A stretch of DNA of 64,000 nucleotides. Origin: Orbilia blumenaviensis. Taxonomy: Eukaryota > Ascomycota > Orbiliomycetes > Orbiliales > Orbiliaceae. The notes beneath the pieces are model-generated. The model was not told where the DNA came from. It ran no database searches and saw only the letters and a program-made list of their open reading frames with translations. Below are positions 58,801 to 64,000 of this stretch, piece after piece (positions within the stretch are counted from its first letter, which is position 1; every line of letters begins with the position of its first letter). The stretch covers positions 186,001-250,000 of the forward strand of contig JAVHNS010000018.1 in assembly GCA_036872755.1 (NCBI GenBank), written 5' to 3'. The position numbers and the translations under genes were made by a program.

Positions 58801-60555
58801 GATGTTTACCTACAAATGGCTTCAAGAATTGAGAAATGGCATTCGCCTCTGTCAAAAAGCTGGTATAGATGTAGGTGGGTGTTTGCTGAAGTTCCGTCGA
58901 TTAGTCATAGTATTAATACGCAAGCAATTGGTTTGCATGTTTCTCATAACTCAATTCGATCCATATAATGGCAATGGTTGGGAGAGGATATACTTACAAG
59001 GCAAAGTAATATTTAGTGTCCATTGGCCAGTTTTATCCTTTTGCCAGTTTGCTCCCGTTTTCATCTTAAACAGGCCCATTTTACCTGGCGACCCCTTCGC
59101 CTCGCTGAAAATCCATTCTCGAACTGACTCATGAACATCTATAGAAATCTGGTGTTCATCGAATTTGAAGAAGTCTCTGCCAGCCGTGTATAGGTGGTGC
59201 GTTATCTCCCTTATATTCGGATCTTCTCGTGGCTCGCGAAATTGAATGATCTGTGCTCCCTGACTAGCATTCTCTTCGTTAGGATCTTTTGACTCAAGCT
59301 CTCCTCTGGATTGGATACCCTTATCCTCAACTTTTACACGGTAGAAATTCTGATAGTGTTCAGCAATTTCTGCCACAGTGACCGTAGAGAAACTCCAAAC
59401 AACCCACTTGAGCGCGAATATGACGAGATCACGCTGGTCGATAGTCAGAGCCTCGAGCGTACTTTTATATACTTCGCCCATAGTAGTGGTCTTTTCCAAT
59501 TCCATCAACTTTTGGTCCAATGGCATCTTAGAAGGTTGATTTAGAAAGCGGATAGCTAACCCTGCTTTCATAAAATCACCTTTTGCTCCATTCTGAGTGA
59601 ATTCAACAATCTTGTTGACTTCTTCAGTATGATTAGTAGTTCCAACCATATCTTCCCCCATTCTCACATTAACTATTTTTATCGCTTCTCTTTTAAGATA
59701 CGCCCCGAGCTCTTCCTTATTTCTAGCCTCTGTAATTGTAATCGTCTTGACCCCATCAAGTGTTGAGTTTGGAATATCTTTTGGTGAGAGGAGATTTTTT
59801 ATAGCTATGTTCAATGTATCGCTTCGAACTGAAATTATAACCCTGATGGTAGTGAGGTTAGACTGAGCTAGCGATTTTAAGTAATAAACCAGCTGTTGCT
59901 CGCGCGATATGTCCTCGCATTCGTCAATTGCATCGACGATAATGTAAACCGGAGCGTGTAGCAATTCTGCAACCTTCTCGATGACCCTAATCTTAGGCGC
60001 AGATTTTGGCTCTATCTTTCCGTTCCGAGAGCGCATGGCATTCAGTCCATTATCTCCAAGAATGTCGATACACTCCTTCAAGGCATCGCTTTTGAACATG
60101 TCATGAGTATCGTTGAATATCGGATTGTTGAGGAGTTGTGCTCGCAATGTTTCCAAGGCTTGTTCGGAGCGTTTCACAAAATCATCACTTGCCTTAAAGA
60201 AGAAATGTAGCACAATTCGGCCCATTGATTCGAGTTTCCGCTTTAAAAACCCCATTTGAACAGATTTTCCGAAACCTCGAGGGCCATCGAGAATCAGCAT
60301 ACGAGTATCTTTAGCCTCCGGTTCTAACCAGGTAATGCAGTCAGCCTCCTGGTGAAGCCAGCCATCTGATCCTCGATCATTGATTATCTGATCCATGGTC
60401 TCTTCGAGCGTTCGAAATTTCGTGTTATGCACTTCTATCGATTTCGATTCACCCCTTTTCTGTTGGAACTGTTTCACTAAATCGCCCATCTTGTCCTTTT
60501 CATACAAATGTGTGACGTGCTTTTGAATTCCTATTACGCCACTTTTTATCAGCAT
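55809..60555 (-). CDS. NACHT-ankyrin-SPRY STAND/NLR-type protein, five exons
   Basis: I predict exons 60555-58998, 58885-58814, 58717-56669, 56588-56486 and 56382-55809. All splices are GT-AG (donors GTAAGT, GTAGGT, GTTCGT, GTAATA) and all phases agree, giving 1451 residues. NACHT: Walker A GPRGFGKS at residues 91-98, Walker B VYIIVDAIDECED at about 203-215, and IRVIISVRSD at about 237-246 as sensor-like strand. Ankyrin repeats fill about residues 600-1130 (NGDGLTPVALAVKHPKIVKY, LLLEKGADINAEDDGSVAPL, ENETALSLAVKGRSRKFIER). SPRY is about 1245-1368 (GYYFEMTVHDED, IGYHGDDGGIF, GCGIDIRTMRVYFTLNG, DVNFG). The tail is acidic. NACHT NTPases oligomerise on ligand sensing, and fungal ones act in incompatibility and immunity-like responses. 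SPRY would be an extra recognition module. An in-frame TAA at 60565-60567 precedes the Met. See also the upstream entry. Confidence 0.8.
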
Positions 60556-60760
60556 TAACCGCCATTACGTTTGAAATATCAATGCCTGGGGGGCATTTTA
60601 TTACCCCGGACATCGTTGCCAACAATCGCAAACGTGGAAAGCACTATTTGCGGAGAAAAAACTTAGTCTGTCGGAAGATTCTGGAAAAATTCAGCGAATT
60701 ATGCATTTAGCTATGGGAAATACCATCTTGGAATCCTGGAGGTAGCCGGTAGATGGATCG
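60556..60760. other. Gap between the NLR N-terminal ORF and the NACHT exon
   Basis: About 205 bp with stops in all minus-strand frames. No convincing donor follows the upstream frame (its stop at 60761 is preceded only by weak GT sites such as GTCGAA). A plausible acceptor (GCTGATAAAAAG, ending near 60542) sits just inside the NACHT exon. It could be an intron with an unusual donor, an insertion, or a true intergenic spacer. Confidence 0.5.
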
Positions 60761-61927
60761 TTAGAGAGCTTTGATTCGACTAGAAGTTGTATTTAGAGTG
60801 GATGCCGTACCAGCCTTCATTTCACTAGAGACTTTTTTCTCGAACAAACCCTTAGCTAATATCTCAATGGCCTGGAAAGCTGTATTTATGTCACTATCAA
60901 AAGTTTTGAATTCGCCGTTGAAGAACTCTTTGATAGAATCCGCTATTGTCAACCACTCGATTAGCGTGTTCTCCCGCCGGGTAAAAACCGTCTTACCCGC
61001 GGGTAGCGGGGCGAATATGAATAGTGCATATATATATTATCAAGAGGAGGAGAATGTTGAAACCAACCAAGTGATCCTTCAGAGTATCTGGCAGCTTCCC
61101 AGAAAAACCGAAAGATTGAAGAAAACAGCTGTGATATGCTTTCACGCAAATTTGATTCCGGGTTACTGGTATCTGGGGTAAACATTTGCGGGGGTATGAT
61201 GCTTCCGGGTTCGTCGTCCCACATTTCAGACTCTCCACATTCCGATACATCGTCAGGTATCGGCTGGGAACTACCAAGTAGGTATGTCTTCTCGTAAATG
61301 AGGCATCTTCCGATAATGGCCACGACATTTTGAGTGGTTGAAGAGATGGCCTGGTCGATTTCCCTAAACGCTGAAGCTACCTATTGCGAGAGTAAGAATT
61401 GGTCAGCCTGTCTATTAGTATTAATAGCATGCAAGACCGTCTAGATATCTGATCATCTCTTCCATGGTGTTTCAGCTTAGACCGAATCTGAATTTATATA
61501 TATAAGCCTATACCTTGATGGTAATACTAATTCCAAACCATATAATGCCGATGATATCTGGCGCTGTCTGCAAAAGAACCCCTGCTGTAGTATCTGTCTT
61601 TTGCAAGAAACTTATGAATTTCTCTAGGTGGCCGCCGTCATTGTTGTTCCCTGATGTTTCTAAAACCTTATCACAGGAGTTTTTGAGCTTCTCCAACGTG
61701 AAATTTCTTTTCCCCTTTACTTTCTTGAATATTCTATCCCGGATTCCCCGCCGAGATTTCTGACTATCCTCCGTGGCACCTGGTTGTTCCTGAAGATCTT
61801 CAAACGGCGACTTGGAGTTCTGCTGCTCCTCAATAAACCTTCTTAACCCCTCTTTCCAGCATTTAGATGTATGTTTAACATTATACACCCCTTCGGGCTG
61901 GGCCAGGGCTGTTTTGTCCCCGTTCAT
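60761..61927 (-). CDS. N-terminal region of a fungal STAND/NLR protein, separate or broken
   Basis: I predict exons 61927-61514, 61380-60997 and 60955-60761 (TAA), about 330 residues. Intron 1 (133 bp) is GTATAG...AATAG with phase 0. The second gap can only be closed by a 41-nt intron (GTAAGA...CTAATCGAG), very short with the branch close to the acceptor. Content is helical: LEKLKNSCDKVLET, then LEKFISFLQKTDTTAGVLL, QTAPDIIGIIWFGISITIK, VASAFREIDQAI and SQLFSSIFRFFWEAARYSEG. The hydrophobic Q.AP.I....WG-type helix resembles the N-terminal helical domain preceding NACHT in many fungal STAND proteins, here followed by WLTIADSIKEFFNG. It is on the same strand and in the right order to be the N-terminus of the NACHT-ankyrin-SPRY protein, so these may be one gene with a break or an unrecognised splice. 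Confidence 0.5.
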
Positions 61928-62461
61928 ATTCTAGTTTTCCGTGGGGCGCCAGTGCTTAGCCTCGATCCTGGACTTCAATCATGATAAAGAGGTATAGATC
62001 CTGATGTTGTGTGCTGGTCCCTAGAAACGTGAACCCTTTGATTCCTGAAGTAGGTGGATGTTGAAGAGGTGTTTGTGAGTATTGTGGGCCCAGGGGAATA
62101 CCAAAAAGCCTACCCCGCACTTAACAAACAAAATTGAGTGGAGAACTATAAACAGGGAACTCAAGTGCTGAGGGCTGAGAAATAGGTTGGGCTAAATCTA
62201 TAAGCCTCGCGAGCTCGAAATAACGAGTACATGGCCTGAGCGCCTGCATATCGATGCATATCGCAATCGTGATCCATATTGTAGGTGTGCCGGGCCCACT
62301 TTGAAGAATCTAACTATCTATATTGCAATGCTATCCTCGGACAGAGACGGGTAGGAAGGTCGTATAAAATCTGCAGATATGTGGCGTAAATGCGGGTTTT
62401 TAACTCATGGCCAACGCGCGGGCCGCCGAGTTTATATTGGGGGAGAAGAAAGTACCGTAGG

Positions 62462-62522
62462 GTAAAAGGGTTCATTTTCCGGGCCGTGTATCAAACGCAA
62501 CTCGGTCTTAAATCAGTCTTCA
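62462..62522 (+). repeat. Diverged direct repeat, copy 1
   Basis: This aligns with 63557-63613 in the same orientation: AAAAGGGTTCATTTTCCGGG here versus AAAAGGGTACGTTTTTCCGG there, followed by CCGTGTATCAAACGCAA versus CCGTTTTTAAACGCAA and a TTAAAT word. By eye about three quarters of positions agree. Many differences are C/T or G/A changes. Confidence 0.6.
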
Positions 62523-63556
62523 CGGTAATAAAGTCATTTTAAAGGGGCTTTAAAGAGTCTTCGAGGCACAAGAGGGTCCCTACAAACGCACTAAACTCTC
62601 TATAGTGTATATGCAGTGTTTGTCAATCTATCCTCGGGAGGATAATTCCTGTATAATGGGCGGCTCGGTTAAAATTTGCGTTTTTGCACAAAATCCCTCC
62701 ACGGGCCTGGCCAGGTAATAGCGGCGGTGTTGCACAAGGAGGAGAACTAAGATTTAATGTTCGCGGTTTAAAGATAACTGTCTCTATGCTATGCAATTAT
62801 TTGAGTTTTAGGAACTGCACCGTTAGGGTTGGTAAGCTCTAATAGGGAGATACTGGAGCTGATTTATTTAAAACACTATTATATGGCCACATCAAACGTC
62901 AACGTCGTGTAGGCGATATGCCTTAACTATCAAGGGTGACTAGTGAGCTTCTATATCATGAGTGTGTAAATCTTCTAGCCAGCAGTGCATGCATACTTGC
63001 CGTCTATAAGAGTGAATGGCAGACTCGGTAGAATCTTTCCATGGGCGGGTGCCCCGTACGTTGAAATATAGCGGCAGATTCGAATTTTCATTAGTTTATC
63101 GATTGTATTAATAAATTCTTAAGATGTATTGGCCTGATATCTAGTGCGTGACATAGAGACTAGAATTAACAGGCTAGTTTAACGATTAGTCAATCGACCT
63201 TTATGCCTGTGTCCAAATACTGAAGAATTGATATCGGGCTTCGATTGGTTAGATTAGTGATGGGTCCCGAGAGATGCCAAAATAATTGCGATATAAATAC
63301 GGGGCAAGTAGATGGTTCACATGCATCAACCCAGTTTCATGTTGATTTGATATCGTACGGGGTTTTGGCTGGTTTCTCTAGACGGTTTATAGAAAAGGGG
63401 GAGCTTAAAACAGTACACATAACGATTTGAAAGAAAATAGGATGGCTTGTTTTCTTTTTGAAATCTTTTAATATTTGAAAGCGGTCGTAGAAAGGTACCT
63501 CAAGCCCCTACCGTAGTCAACTACATAGATAGGTACCTACCTAGGTTTCCGTGGCG

Positions 63557-63613
63557 GAAAAGGGTACGTTTTTCCGGCCGTTTTTAAACGCAAGTCAGTT
63601 TTAAATTGGCCCT
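63557..63613 (+). repeat. Diverged direct repeat, copy 2
   Basis: Second copy of the element at 62462-62522, about 1.1 kb downstream. The family is unknown. The two could be ends of one decayed element or dispersed fragments. Confidence 0.6.
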
Positions 63614-64000
63614 CGTAGTGGTACAGGCATATGAAAGAGACCATTATGGTCCTGAAAGGGAACAATATTGTCCCTATATTAGGCGTTTTGAGTGCAGGAG
63701 CGTTAGCCTGAACGGTGAGGCTAGTACCGGCTTTTGAAGCTTTGCACTGGTACTGGAACTCAGGTGGATAAAATGGAATAATATTGTACTCAAAAGCTAG
63801 CAGCGTTAGTTCTCGGCCCTAGATGACATAGTTTAGAAGCTGCGTAGGTAAATAAGCGACGGAATTATAAGTACAAGTAAAAGTACTGTGACGCTAGCTC
63901 TCGAGCAGGTAACATGGATAATTTTTTGAAGGTCATACTAAAGCTTTTGAGAGATGCTTGATGGTCGATGAAGACTGCGGCAAGTAATGCGGTGGGAGGA

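Larger units (their letters stand above)
61928..64000. other. Right-edge region without a supported gene
   Basis: It includes the upstream region of the NLR locus and AT-rich DNA with a diverged direct repeat pair (62462-62522 and 63557-63613). The only sizeable frame, 63245-63430, has no domain. Palindromic AGGTACCTACCTAGG lies at 63531-63545. Confidence 0.5.

Noticed and set aside
1..64000. CRISPR arrays, operons, ribosome binding sites, rRNA
   Set aside because: The window has spliced eukaryotic genes. No spaced direct-repeat array or rRNA-like sequence was seen.

Overview
The window looks like nuclear DNA of a filamentous ascomycete (Pezizomycotina). Genes carry short GT-AG introns of about 41-134 nt, often with CTAAC-like branch sites. 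Protein types are typical of these fungi: a NACHT/ankyrin protein, a nucleoside-phosphorylase protein, an STL1-like sugar transporter, a MARVEL protein, an AKTIP/FTS-like protein, and Ser/Thr-rich secreted proteins. I cannot assign a genus. The large disordered proteins and NACHT-ankyrin genes would suit an early-diverging class (Orbiliomycetes or Pezizomycetes), but that is a guess.

Layout. 1-1305 (+) is the 3' part of a nucleoside-phosphorylase-domain gene with an unusual C-terminal extension. 1609-5203 holds two minus-strand single-pass membrane proteins. 5204-12941 is gene-poor. 12942-28229 holds a Ser/Thr-rich putative GPI protein (+), a three-exon MARVEL protein (-), a membrane protein with a coiled-coil-like stretch (-) and a 1365-residue disordered protein (+), separated by long spacers rich in simple repeats. 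28230-35489 is AT-rich and nearly geneless, with a degraded inverted-repeat element. A two-exon gene of unknown function (35490-36387) and another empty stretch follow. From 40503 the window is denser: sugar transporter (+), membrane protein (-), type II membrane glycosyltransferase (+), AKTIP/FTS-like UEV (+) and a secreted protein (-). 55809-61927 (-) is a STAND/NLR-type locus. The right edge (61928-64000) has no gene but holds a diverged repeat pair.

Most interesting locus. Splice reconstruction joins three open frames at 60555-55809 into one predicted 1451-residue NACHT-ankyrin-SPRY protein, with every exon phase agreeing. Directly upstream on the same strand, 61927-60761 encodes what looks like the N-terminal helical region of such a receptor. 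It ends in a stop and has no obvious splice connection to the NACHT exon. It may be one gene with a break, or a split pair. With the phosphorylase-domain gene at the left edge (a domain used as an N-terminal module in fungal NLRs), both ends of the window carry candidate self/non-self recognition genes. The middle is dominated by uncharacterised membrane proteins with long disordered tails.

Exon coordinates were derived by hand from splice consensus and reading phase. They need transcript support.
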